Positions 11,089-22,132 of a DNA stretch of 64,000 bases are shown here, piece after piece. Made by a program: the position numbers and the translations under genes. This DNA is from Ophiura sarsii (lineage: Eukaryota; Echinodermata; Ophiuroidea; Amphilepidida; Ophiuridae), in contig CM069443.1 of the NCBI GenBank assembly GCA_035610835.1, positions 62,690,480 to 62,754,479 of the forward strand, read 5' to 3'. Each line of letters begins with the position of its first letter. Within the stretch, counting starts at the first letter, position 1. The notes under the pieces were generated by a model. That model made no database searches. It was given only the letters and a program-made list of their open reading frames with translations, and was not told the origin of the DNA.

Positions 11089-11799
11089 TGTATCCAATAT
11101 ATATAATTATTTATTACGCATGGCATGATTTTAATTCCAAAATAAAACTAAGGGGTCCAAAATATAGGGATGGGCCATTTTTGCGGAACATAGGCTACTC
11201 GTTCATAATTTAAATATAATAAAAAATATCACATTTTAAAATATTCTCCTCTAATAATATTATTAGTGTTACTCCATTCCAGATAACTATTTTAATAATT
11301 ACAATTATGCTATAAGAGGAGAATTACAATTTTGAAATTATGCAAAATCATAACCATATAAATCCCTAGTGGCGAACATGCCCCATCATCATAGGGCGAA
11401 TGTGCCCCATATATATAGCACGATAAGCCCCATCATCTTAGGGCGAATGTGCCCCATATAGCACGATAAGTGCATTGACATACATTATACCACGCATGTC
11501 CCACATACATGGACGGGTTGTTCCCGGGGGGCCTAACTAGTATAATTAAAATTATAAGTGGCATAAATAAAAACCAAATCAATTAAGGAAATATTTTCAT
11601 AAAAGTGTTGCTCCGGTAACACGTGTTACCATTTTGGGATTAAAGAAAAGTCGAATTTTTTCATAGTAAACATTAGCCAAATGTTGTAACAATTTTTTCT
11701 TGGACCTTTGCATGAGCTTTGAACAACATAAAGGTAAAAATAAATATTTTGGAGCAATTTTTAGTTTTTTTGCTCCTCACATTTTCATGGAATCGCCCA
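11089..11799. other. Intergenic, short tandem motif
   Basis: No gene seen. At about 11,370-11,470 a roughly 55-bp unit with TAGGGCGAATGTGCCCCATA and TAGCACGATAAG is repeated about twice. It shares the GGGCGAA and GCCCC motifs of the MITE at 10602-11086. Confidence 0.4.
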
Positions 11800-13330
11800 T
11801 ATATTCTTTCATGATACATTTTGGTTGATATTATCCCATTTTATGGAATTCTGACAATTTGTTCAGTCATTTTGTGGGACCCATTTTGGGGGCCATTTTG
11901 GATTTTTAAGTATGTTAACAAAGAAAGAATACTGGATATGAGTTACTAGTGGTCTAATACATATATCCCATCATTAAAACTATATTTTCATCATACGTTT
12001 AGGTTGATATTATCCCATTTTATGGAATTTGACAATTGAAGAGTTTAGTTCCAAAAGGAGCTAACTCACTAAAAGTGAAATAGGAGAAAAGCAACGTTTT
12101 TTAAAATGAGGATGTTGCACTTCTTTGATTATGCCAATTTTCTGCCATATGAAAGATACCACACATGGAAGCTTAAAAACTGGTTTGATTTCATTTTTTG
12201 ATTTTCACTGTATTTCCTATGTCTTTCTTTATTTTCGGATATCAGTGGAGTTAGCTCCTTTTGGAACAAACATGTTTCGACCAATTTTCAAAAACCTCTT
12301 TACCAAACAATTTTTATTTCCAAATAATGTACACCTGAAAGACAATATCAAATCACGTTGAAAAAAAAACCGCATTAAAATACCTTTTCAACTTTTTAAT
12401 TATGATGTTTTTATATTTTGTGAGAAAACTGAAAATTTGGACATTTTGGCACATTTTTTGAAATAACAACAATTTTGTTCGTGTGCAATTTTCAAAACAA
12501 TAATCCCATACATTTTACGTTTTCTTTGCATTTTATTAAGGACATTCCTATCAATGTTTTACCATGATAAAAGAACCATATTTCCACCATTTTGGCTTAA
12601 AAAATAGTGAATTATATTCAAATTTCCGGAAATTTCCGGAAATTAATGGGAATTTCCGGAAATTACCGAGGGCCATAACTTTGGACCCGAACATGCTACA
12701 GATGTCGAACAAAGTTTAAAAGTTGTATTTTGTAACTCTCTTTCATGTTCTGCACCTAACTCATTTTTTTCAAAAAAAGGTGAGTTAGCTCCTTTTGGAA
12801 CTAAGCTCTTCAATTGTTGCAGCCACTTTGGGAACCATTTTTGGGGCCATTTTGGATTTTGACTATGTTAACAAAGCGAAAATACTCAATATGAATTACT
12901 AGTGGTCTAATGCATATATCCCATCATTAAAACTATATTTTCATCATACGTTTAGGTTGATATTATCCCATTGTATGGAATTTTGACCACTTTGACCATT
13001 TTTGGCCATGAATTTGGCGGCCATTTTGGTTTAAAGTATGTTAACAAAGCAAAAATACTAGATATGAGTTTCTAGTGGTCTAAAACATACATACCATTGT
13101 TAAAACTACTCTGATCATGCATGTTGGTTCATCTATACCATTTATTGAATTTTACCATCTTTGGCGGCCATCTTGGATTTAGGTGTGTTAACAAAGCAAA
13201 AGTTCTGGATATGAGTGTCTGGTGGTCTAATGCATACATCCCACTATTAAAACTTTGTTTAGGAACTTTTAAAGCCCTATATTATATAGTCATTTTATGA
13301 TATTTTGGCGGCCATTTTGAAAAACGCCCT
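11800..13330. repeat. Degenerate tandem array, about 145-180 bp unit
   Basis: At least four units share GGCCATTTTGGATTT, TATGTTAACAAAG and GTGGTCTAATGCATA followed by CCCATCATTAAAACTAT. Units lie near 11,850-12,030, 12,820-12,990, 12,990-13,150 and 13,150-13,310. A separate element (12038-12811) interrupts the array. Confidence 0.7.
12038..12811. mobile_element. 774-bp TIR element inside the tandem array
   Basis: Starts GAAGAGTTTAGTTCCAAAAG and ends CTTTTGGAACTAAGCTCTTC; the TIRs extend about 33 bp and include GGAGCTAACTCAC. AATT flanks both ends (12034-12037, 12812-12815). Removing it restores the array sequence. The interior has tandem palindromes of TTTCCGGAAA (12,620-12,665). No transposase frame. 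Confidence 0.75.
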
Positions 13331-13479
13331 CTAGCGAGAGTTCCCCACACTTTTCGGAGGTTTGCCCAAAAAAATCTGAATCAGCACCCTCGAATCTATA
13401 TATAAAAAAACACCTTCAATACTTTTTGCATATTTTTTTGCCCACGGGATCCCCATTCTAGACCCTACTATACCTAATG

Positions 13480-13730
13480 ATGAATTACATTAAAATCTTC
13501 TCGACGAATATCTTTAGAAAAAATCAATACGAAAAATGGAAGAAAATTCTCTTTTGTGAGGCAAAACCTTTTGTTAGATGATAATTTGACAAACCTCCTG
13601 TTACCATGGTTACGGAGATCTACCGCGTTACTGTTGGAAGCTTGCAACATACTATTGTTTGGGGGCATCAGGGGCGAGCCTTCTGGCACGTGGAGAAAAT
13701 GCCCACTTCCTCCTCTAGTAACGCCCCTGC
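13480..13730. repeat. Diverged relative of the 10602-11086 MITE
   Basis: Segments around GATGATAATTTGACAAAC and GGAGATCTACCGCGTTAC parallel GATGATCATTTGACAAAC and AGAGATCTGCCATGTTAC at 10,925-10,970. Ends are not clear. Confidence 0.5.
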
Positions 13731-13964
13731 CTAATAATCGTTGGCGATAATAATTATGAGCTGACAGTGAAGTGACAGCTGTTCATAAAACTGACCAATC
13801 TCCATTCAGATCAGCTTGGTCATAGCTATATTTGATCGAGATTGATATATTGTTGAGTACCAGCCCTGTACTGGGAAAACTCAATGTTACATGTTAATTT
13901 CTAAATCATTCTTGATGTAATTTACTGTGTATTTTATTAATGATATTTTTATGCCTGTATATAT

Positions 13965-14043
13965 TATAATACACATATTTGTAAAGCGCTTTGATCTACG
14001 GAAAAAGCGCTATATAAAAGCCTTTTAATAATAAATAATAATT
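13965..14043 (+). repeat. LINE/SINE 3' tail, plus strand
   Basis: GTAAAGCGCTTTGATCTACG, then AAAAGCGCTATATAAAAGCC and an AATAATAAATAATAATT end. Matches the tails at 5493 (minus) and 9690 (plus). A poly-G tract follows at 14,146-14,169. Confidence 0.65.
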
Positions 14044-14471
14044 GGAGGACCCATTAAGGTAATCAGATCTTCAGTGGTTATAATACTAGTGCGGCTCCCT
14101 TCGGTCGAGTGAGCATTGTTTTATTTGTTCACCATTAAACATCAATGGGGGGGGGGGGGGGGGGGGGGGTGAAGTCAAAAAAATTCGCACGGACACAAAA
14201 TTTCGCAGTCCAAAAAGCACTGTAGTCAATGTTTTATGAGTAGTTTTACTATCATTGAAATTTGAAACTAAGAAAAACGCAATTTTTACCTTAAAAAAAA
14301 AAAGAAGAAAAAAAAGAAGATTTTCAAGGGGGGTGCATCCGCACCCAACGCACCCCCCCCCCCCCTTCTGACGGCCCTGGGACAATCACGCAACAGTTGA
14401 TGCAAGTTACGCACATGTGAATTTTAGGCAACTGTTGTCCAAAAAGCCAATTTCGTGAGCTGTTGCATACT

Positions 14472-15558
14472 TGAACAACTGTTGAGTGAATATAATTGCC
14501 TAACTTTTGAGTAACTAGAATTGTTCAACTGTTGGTGAAAACATGTTATCCAACGGTGTTGGGCAAATTTTACTTAACAGTTGAGCGGTTGCATACTTGA
14601 ACCATGTTGTGTCAAATGTTGAGTAAATATTTAAGCAACCTTTTTGCAGCGCAGGACCACAATTAGATTTATTCTGTCTTGGCATCCAAAACGGAATACA
14701 CTGACAAATAGTTTAAAATTGCCATCCTTGTTTGACATATATTTGTTTATGAATATCATTTCAACGGTGGTATAGCGACGTCACTAGCGATGAATATTGA
14801 ATAGTCGATTTTTATAGCCAAAAAATACACGACATGGACATATACTGAATAGTTCATATGTCATGTGATCTATTTTGCACCAAAAGAATCACATAAATAT
14901 GTTTATGTATTATATAATATGGACTATTTATACCTTCATACCCAGATAGCAAGACTACGTTTGGCAAACGTTCACAGTAAAAACACCATTGATAAGAGAT
15001 GTCAGATATCATGTATAAGCCTATAGTTTAATAACATATTAAAATAAATTACAGATTCACTACCAAACGGGAATAGTATATGTAGCTCTGCTGCATCGCC
15101 TAGAATTCCCATTACAAGTTATCGGTTCACTACCGGGAGGAAGTGATGTATGTAGCTCTGCTGCAACGCCCAGAATTCACATTAATTTGCCTACCGCGTG
15201 TTGCTATACAAAAATGCTCAATATATAATAAAAACTTGATACAAATAAAATACCCAACATATGGCTATATTTGATAAATTAAGCAACAGTTGCTATACAA
15301 AAATGCTCGATATATAATGAAAACAATTCACAAATTAAGCAACAGTCACAAAATGCCCAACAAATGGTTAATTAATAATACCCAACTGTTGTGTAATTAC
15401 AATTGTGCAACTGCTGAGTAACTGGAATTGTTCAACTGTTGGTGAAAACATGTTATCCAACGGTGTTGGGTAAATTTTACGCAACTGTTAAGCGGTTGCA
15501 TACTTCAACAACGTGTAAAATGTTGAGTAAATATTTAAGCAACCTTTTTGCAGTGTAG
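14472..15558. repeat. Pair of direct repeats about 185 bp long, 0.9 kb apart
   Basis: Copies at 14472-14656 and 15380-15558 share AATTGTTCAACTGTTGGTGA, AACATGTTATCCAACGGTGT and TTTAAGCAACCTTTTTGCAG. Between them is a tandem duplication of about 66 bp (15,055-15,185, TATGTAGCTCTGCTGCA in each half) and two copies of GTTGCTATACAAAAATGCTC. It could be a solo-terminal-repeat element, but TG...CA ends and a target duplication are not evident. Confidence 0.6.
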
Positions 15559-16007
15559 CAGCTTCATCAAGTGTTCATGTTCATGCTCACCAGACCTGAA
15601 AGAGTCACCATTATTGATTTGATTTGAGATCATTTGGGTCCTACGACCCTGGATAACCCAATAAGCTTAGCTTATTTCCATTGGGGTCCGTTAGATGTGT
15701 GAACAGATACAGACCGGGATGATCCCCTACTCTTTACGAAAGAGTCTGTAACCTTTTTAACGTGCTCGGGTATTGTATTGATAACAGGCTGTTTCTGACC
15801 CGTCTAAGTAATACATTCTAAGTTCACGGACTTATCTTTAAAATGATGATAGCTATTATAGGCCCTGGCTACACTAGGGTAGGACTTGAACTGTACACGT
15901 TTGTGCTTGTGCCCTTTTGTCTAATCTAGGCATTTACGACCAACCATTAAGCTGATTTTGCATAAATTGTCAAAAATCATCAATTTTGGGTGGGCAAACT
16001 GGGGGAA
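15559..16007. other. Intergenic, nothing recognised
   Basis: No open frame of note, no repeat structure seen apart from the 5' flank of the hAT-type MITE that follows. Confidence 0.4.
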
Positions 16008-16327
16008 CAATGGCGTATATAAAGCCCCCCCCCCCCCCCCCACACTATCATGCGGTTGAATTGCACCCATTCGGTTACATTCGGGGAAATATAAGTGGTT
16101 TTATTTACTCCATCTATCCAATTTCAAGACATCATTCGGGGGAATGAATCGAAACCAAATTAGTATAACTATCAGGAGTATCATTTTCAAGTCCATGTAA
16201 AACCAAAATGTACCTCAATTATGGCAAAATTCATGTAAACAGTACTAAGAAATTTCACGCGCTAACGAACAGATAATAAGTAATCGGGAAGTCGTTCGGG
16301 GGAATGGATGTCCTGGTAACGCCACTG
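16008..16327. mobile_element. 320-bp hAT-type MITE
   Basis: Ends CAATGGCGT and the inverted match ACGCCACTG, of the CAGTGGCG type seen in other elements of this window. Flanks are CTGGGGGAA (15999-16007) and CTGGGGAA (16328-16335): an 8-bp target duplication with one extra G on the left. Holds a poly-C tract near its left end. Confidence 0.7.
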
Positions 16328-16969
16328 CTGGGGAAGGATGCTATAGGAGATACCCCGAGGGATATCCCACGGATGGCATCCCTCTAATTTTGATTAGGAA
16401 ATCAAGATAATGATATAGGCCTACAAATTATACTGTAATCTGTATCAGTACTTCATTCTATTTTATTCCAAGCATGGACTCACCGACCGACAAACAAACA
16501 AACAAACACTCATCCCATTTAGCATATTAAGCTTCCCGATTTAAAAAATAATTTTGTTTTTGTATAAATATCAAGATTTATAAAAATAACAGAACTTACT
16601 TTTGACCAGCGATAACAAGTCTTCAATAGTAGAGGAGTCATGATCCAGTAACACCACCACCACCACCAATTGGAATGGATTCATAAGATACTTGAATTAT
16701 TGTATATATATAATACGCCTTATTATGTCTGATATATATATATTTTTAAATGCCAATGAATATTTAATACTACTTTAGTCCATGGTTATTATACAGTTGC
16801 TACGCTGTGGTTGCTATGTGTGTATTTTTTATATGGGCATGGCCAAGTTCCTTTTACGGTTCATCAATTTAGACACAATGAAGAAGAAAAAGACAACGTC
16901 ACTGGTAAAACGCTATAAATTGATCAATTATTTGATCTGGGTGTATAAGGCCAATGCAGAGATCAGGGG

Positions 16970-17255
16970 GTGTATTCATTTATTTATTAATAAATAAATA
17001 AATATTAATTAAAATAATAGATTAATTACTATTAATTAATTAACTAATATTAAGTAATTAATTAATTGATATTTATTAATTAAGAAATATTATTTAATTA
17101 ATACATATTAATTAATTAATACATATTAATTAATTAATAAATATTAATATATAAATAAAAATATTAATTAATTATTTGATTTAAATCAATCAATCAATTA
17201 ATGAATAGGTGAATTAATGAATTAATGAATTCATGAATTAATTAATTCATCTGGG
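16970..17255. repeat. AT-rich low-complexity tract (TTAA/ATTAAT)
   Basis: Almost pure A+T built from overlapping TTAATTAA and AATAAATA motifs. No coding or structured feature is supported. Confidence 0.9.
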
Positions 17256-17919
17256 GTCAAATTTCAAAAGTTGCCCGATTGTCCTCAAACATGAAAAAAA
17301 CTCCCTTTTTCATAAACCCAACGGTTATGGGTCAAAGGTCAAATTAGGTCAAATTTTAAATAAGTTCAAATAACAAAAGCAATATTGCGGAAGTGTTGCC
17401 TTAGGTCAAATAAACAACAAAAAATCATCGTATATGCTGAATTTATGACCATCAAAAAAATAGCATGTTTGGACTCATTCACTGCATTGTAGCCTATAAC
17501 GTCTAAATGGAACATATCTTGCGCCAAATACAGAACTAATACAATGACTATTTTAAGTTTTTAAAGTCTATTCAATATCGCGTTATACCCAAACTTGTTT
17601 CATGCATGCTTTTGGATAAAAGCATGCATTTTCCCCTTGGCCTTGAAAAACATTACATCGATTACGTCACAAACTAAAATGTGGCCCTTTTATTGCATAA
17701 CATTTTGTTGGACAGCTTATGCAAACAAATGATCCTTAATATCACACCATGGGGGAAATATTCGAGGCCATATTTGCACTTTTCAACAAAAAAACAGTGG
17801 TGCGATACTTTTTCAATGTGTATAGATAGAGCCTTGTGGTACACCAATATTTATGTGCTCAAAATCTGAAAGGCTACGATTAACATGTACAGCTTGTAAT
17901 CTATGACTTGATTTAAACA
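17256..17919. other. Intergenic, nothing recognised
   Basis: No gene or clear repeat boundary. The short open frame at 17,681-17,869 has no recognisable motif and is probably chance. Confidence 0.4.
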
Positions 17920-18990
17920 ACAAGAATTCTTTCCCCTCAACACCTTAATTCTTCAATTCAATCAATCAGTATATTATAGTTTACAGTATCGAATGCTTTC
18001 TTTAAATAACACCTGTTTGCTGTAGCATAACCATTATCCATGGTTAAGAACAACATCTTGGAAGTCAAGAAGAGTTGTGGTTATTGAATGATTAGCACGA
18101 AAACCAGACTGAGCACTAGAGAGAATATTTGTACTATAGTTTGATCAGCTCCAAATTGGCGAAGCCTCTTTACAGCATCGAAAGAATACAAAATGATGTG
18201 GGCGCGTGTAATGGCAGCACTCGCACTGTGCATCATGTGTGGCCAAAATCGCGTGCGTGTGACCATAATCGCGCGCATACGCTTGGATTACTTTTGCTCG
18301 AGGAGAGATAAAAACCGAGTATTTCTCACCAATTTGGAACTGATTAAACTATAGTAACATATTTATGTAATTGATCATGAACAGCTCTTTCAATGATCTT
18401 AGATACAATTGGTAATACTGAAATTGGTCTATAGTTTCTAACATCTGATTTGTTACCTGCTTTATAAATAGGTGTTACCTTTGCATTTTTTCCAGTCATC
18501 AGGGAATACAGAACTTACTAATACTAGATTGCAAATATAAAAAAAGGGATTCTGCAATATTATATAAGGTCCAGCTTATTTGAGAAACCTAACACTAAAT
18601 TGATCTAATCCAGCAGATTTATCATTACTCATTTTGCAAATTTGATTGATTACAAATTCTGGAGTTATTTCATAAAATTTAAATCTGCTACAATTACGTA
18701 TATTAGGACTGTCATCACTATGTGAGCATGAATTATTACATGGACATTTTTGTTTTACATTAGCGTTAAATTTCTCACCAAGTTTGACACCAATGACGAA
18801 GTTAAATAGTTGTTGAAAGCGTTAGCTGTATCTGTAGAGCTAGTAATCCACTATGTGTATATAACAATATTAGGTACAGGTGAAGACTTATTTGGAAGTA
18901 TGTTTTTAATTACCTTCCATAAGTTTTTACTGTTACTCACATTGTTAGTAACTGCTTGACTACAGTAGTTCTGTAATGTTATGTTACCCA
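17920..18990 (-). pseudogene. Decayed non-LTR retrotransposon reverse transcriptase
   Basis: Minus-strand fragments in several frames give the usual RT order: DKSAGLDQFSVRFLK, then FPDDWKK and KVTPIYKAGNKSDVRNYRPI with SVLPIVSK, then SSAQSGFRANHSITTTLLDF, then AFDTVNY. Stops and frameshifts are scattered through it. The type resembles jockey/CR1-group LINEs. A MITE at 18134-18354 splits it between KYVT and NILSS. A second fragment of the same element is at 63573-63755. Confidence 0.8.
18134..18354. mobile_element. 221-bp MITE inside the LINE pseudogene
   Basis: Ends CTATAGTTTGATCAGCTCC and the inverted match GGAACTGATTAAACTATAG, flanked by TA on both sides (18132-18133, 18355-18356). Excising it with one TA rejoins the reverse-transcriptase frame, which supports the boundaries. 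GC-rich core GCGCGTGTAATGGC. Confidence 0.8.
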
Positions 18991-19579
18991 AATTCATCAA
19001 AGGATATACATGTATAATGTACAATCCTCATAAAGCCCCATTTTTAATCTGGGCTACATTTGTGTTATACATTGGTCTATTTCATGATAGATACCTCCTT
19101 TTGCAGTTTCAGTAGAGTATTTCAAAATCTTTACATCTAAAGGGTATGAAACCATACATATTTAGAAAATTTATAATATACAGATTGTAAATATGGTATT
19201 ACAAATTTTATACAAAATGATGTTTATTTCACTGTCTAAATGCAGGACCTATATAATTATGAAGAATGAACATATTATGTGTTTGCGGTACTTGGGTAAA
19301 TTACCCATCCAGCCATATACAATATTAATTGGTCTGCTTATAAGGAAATATATATATATATATATATATATACAGGTCAAAATACAAAATTTTATATGCT
19401 GGAAAAAATAACTGAATTATACAAATATAAATTAAGACTTTCTTTTACATCAATATCAGAGCCTCTTTTCCAATTATCCTTGAGGTAAAATTATGAAACC
19501 TAGACAAAAACTAATTATATGTACATTCATCCTACCTCGTTAAATTAGATGTGAAAATAAGTTAATTAGCTAATTAGAT
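18991..19579. other. Intergenic with (TA)n
   Basis: A TA dinucleotide tract lies near 19,348-19,372. No gene recognised; an open frame across the tract is an artefact. The sequence may include more of the LINE 5' side. Confidence 0.4.
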
Positions 19580-20062
19580 ACTTTAAGTAAATGATGTAAA
19601 GCATTCTTGCATCATTTAGAACCAAAATGTCATAAGATCTTTTATATGATAGCACTCCATTTCACCCATTATATTAAACATTATCTTCTCCACTCCCCAA
19701 CCACACTGACTAACTATGCTTTACGAGCTGTATTAATTAAATTAAAAGTGATAGATTTTTTTCTGTTTTCAGATTATTAAAGGGTATTAAACTGCCGTTA
19801 GAATAGGCCCAAACAAGTCAATATGATAGAGGGTTACACAAATATAGCCTAAAGACAACATTAAAATGTAACACAACCACCTATATTGGGTGCCGACGTT
19901 AAAAAACGTGAGTGACCACAATGAAGTAGTCTTCAAGTTAACATACATGATCAAGATATAATTTACTATTTCCAATTGCAATTTGTCAACGTCTGTCTGT
20001 ACAATTCCCCACATGTAGTCTCAATAAACCTATCTGATGCATAGCAACTATCGTTCTAAATT

Positions 20063-20462
20063 CTACATATCATGCGCTTGTTTCCACTTCAATTTGTGTA
20101 TGTCCTTAAAATAATGATAACTTATATTTCTCCCGTTGGGTAACAACTCAAACGGCCAGAAACCGTACACATTCACACGATTACACAATGCTAAGGCACT
20201 ACTGACGAAATAAAATCCAGTGGAGGATAACTTTTTCATGCCGCCATTTGACTCTTTCCAGAAATTTCCAACTGCCTTAAAATGACCGACATCTTCAAAG
20301 ACGTAAGTAATGTCAGTCACATTGACCGACTTCTCGATGGCTTTCAATGATATCCCTTTGTTACCTGGGTAAGCAAACGCTGGGCTCCAAACTAATCCTT
20401 TTTGTTTCCTCATCCAACTGGTAAATTGTTCAACATCGGTTGTATTCTTCAAGCCTCCATAC
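20063..20462 (-). pseudogene. ST8Sia copy 2 last exon, frameshifted
   Basis: Homologous to copy 1 exon 6 with the same TGATTTAG acceptor. Motif S and motif III (ISYHYFKD) are present. In motif VS the sequence after HDM has lost 4 bp, giving a TAG at 20063-20065. The conserved Glu of motif VS and the terminal GNC Cys are lost from the frame. Two other length differences are whole codons. Confidence 0.9.
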
Positions 20463-20990
20463 CTAAATCAACCATTTTGAAAGGAGTTATTAACAACATA
20501 GTTATAACATGCTAAGTGTCCATACTTATTCTAACAAGTGTTATCTAAAAAAACTGCTTGATCCATTTTCCCCAATTTCTAAAATAATAGATCGGGCCTG
20601 CAGAACACGGTTTCTCTTTTCGTTGCCTAATTCTTAAATTAAAAAAACAAACAAATAGAAACTGTCTGCGCACCTGGCTTATAATTCATCAATAAAGTCG
20701 ACGTAATTTTGTTTATTATTTGACTCTAGAAATTTCCCTATTTTGTCCTATATCCCCTTTTTGGAAAAAAAAAAATATAGTCTGCTTAAAAAACAACTTT
20801 GTGTTTACACAACGAATTCTGAAGGTCGGAATTGTCTATTTTCTTCTTTATTGTTATTGTGGCTTTTTGTTCATCGAAATATATATGGGTCGGCTCTTGA
20901 TAGAAAATAAAGAAACTATGAATAATGTTCAGGGTATTTCAACATATCCAGAAATTGCAGACAATATAAACCTACAATACTTTTTTCTAC

Positions 20991-21446
20991 CGGTAGTCGA
21001 GTTGCAGGCGACCTTAACCGTGACATGACTTACATCTGCGATTTTATTGCATTATATGTTAGTTTTGAGGATGTAGATTACAAATCCGCCGGGTGCCAAA
21101 ATTCTACTTTTGAGCAAAAAGAATTATGACCTCATTTGACCTTTCTGCTTTTTCCATTGTTTGAATATTATGCATAATAATTTAATAAACATACATGTAT
21201 CATGTATGATATCAAATTAAAGCTGATAACCCATATAACACGTTGGTATAGGCTCCATGCCAAATATACGTAGCAGTAATCCATTAAAGGTCATTAAAGG
21301 TCATATCAAGTATTTGACCATACAACCAATTGAAATAGCGTGAATGAAGTAGTTCCAATCTAAAATATGCTTCCATCTTATGGTTTCTAATACTTTATAG
21401 TGTCTAGATTACAAAACCAATGGGTGCCTAAATTCATTATTTGCAT
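20991..21446. repeat. Left arm of inverted repeat bounding the 32-kb intron
   Basis: About 455 bp, an imperfect reverse complement of 52230-52701. Shared blocks include TTACATCTGCGATTTTATTG, CCGGGTGCCAAAATTCTAC and ATGACCTCATTTGACCTTTC. Inside the arm a CTAGATTACAAA...GGGTGCC block occurs twice, so the arm is itself a degenerate tandem repeat. Confidence 0.75.
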
Positions 21447-21813
21447 AAATTCTGTGACGCCTTATTTCTCTCAAATGCTTTTCAATTCAAGAAATTCACG
21501 TGTGTAATGCACTTTGACAAACTATAGGCTATAGCAGTCAAATTGCACTTGTAATATCTAACAAAATACATTAATGTACATCATGTATACATATGGATAT
21601 ATTGTTATTCAACAGACGACCTTTAATTAAAGGTGAAGCTCACTTAAGCCAATTTCAAACCCATACTCCTCGTCATTATTCTCTCCCTCTTTGTCATCCA
21701 TCAGCGTTGGAAGTATTGTAATGCAATGTATTGATATTCATGCATTTCTCGTCCGCCTTGCAATGACAATAGGTGGTACAATAGAGTGAAGCTAACCTAC
21801 AGATGCAGTTCCC

Positions 21814-22132
21814 TCATGAACACGGTGCATCCGATTTGCAGCCACAGGCAACTAGTTTCAATATGCTAGGTGGTGCGACGGAGCTTTGGCCATAATCAGA
21901 GACTGGGATACCATTTTTCATTCTCCAACCAAACTTGGATACATCCATCAAATGGTGGGTCGGTGCGATCCGCCGCTCTCCATACCATAACTTGGCGACC
22001 GGCGCGTTTAACATGTTGTCTGGCTGCTTTGTCGGTCGGTGGTAGCGATTTGATTTTTGGTGTGTCAACTTTGTTGCTGAAAAGCTCGAATCGCAAACTG
22101 TTGAGATTGGATGGTATCTTACCACCATACAA
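21814..22132 (-). pseudogene. Fragment of a cysteine-rich (CXC-tailed) transposon-type protein
   Basis: In one minus-strand frame: SLPPTDKAARQHVKRAGRQ then VMVWRAADRTDPP; in another: FGWRMKNGIPVSDYG, then PPSILKLVACGCKSDAPCS. This order matches the C-terminal part of a family of uncharacterised invertebrate proteins often linked to mobile elements (LPPT...QHV.RA...W, then GW...P, then C.C...C). A frameshift lies between the halves. The identification is from memory of the pattern, not a search. Confidence 0.45.
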
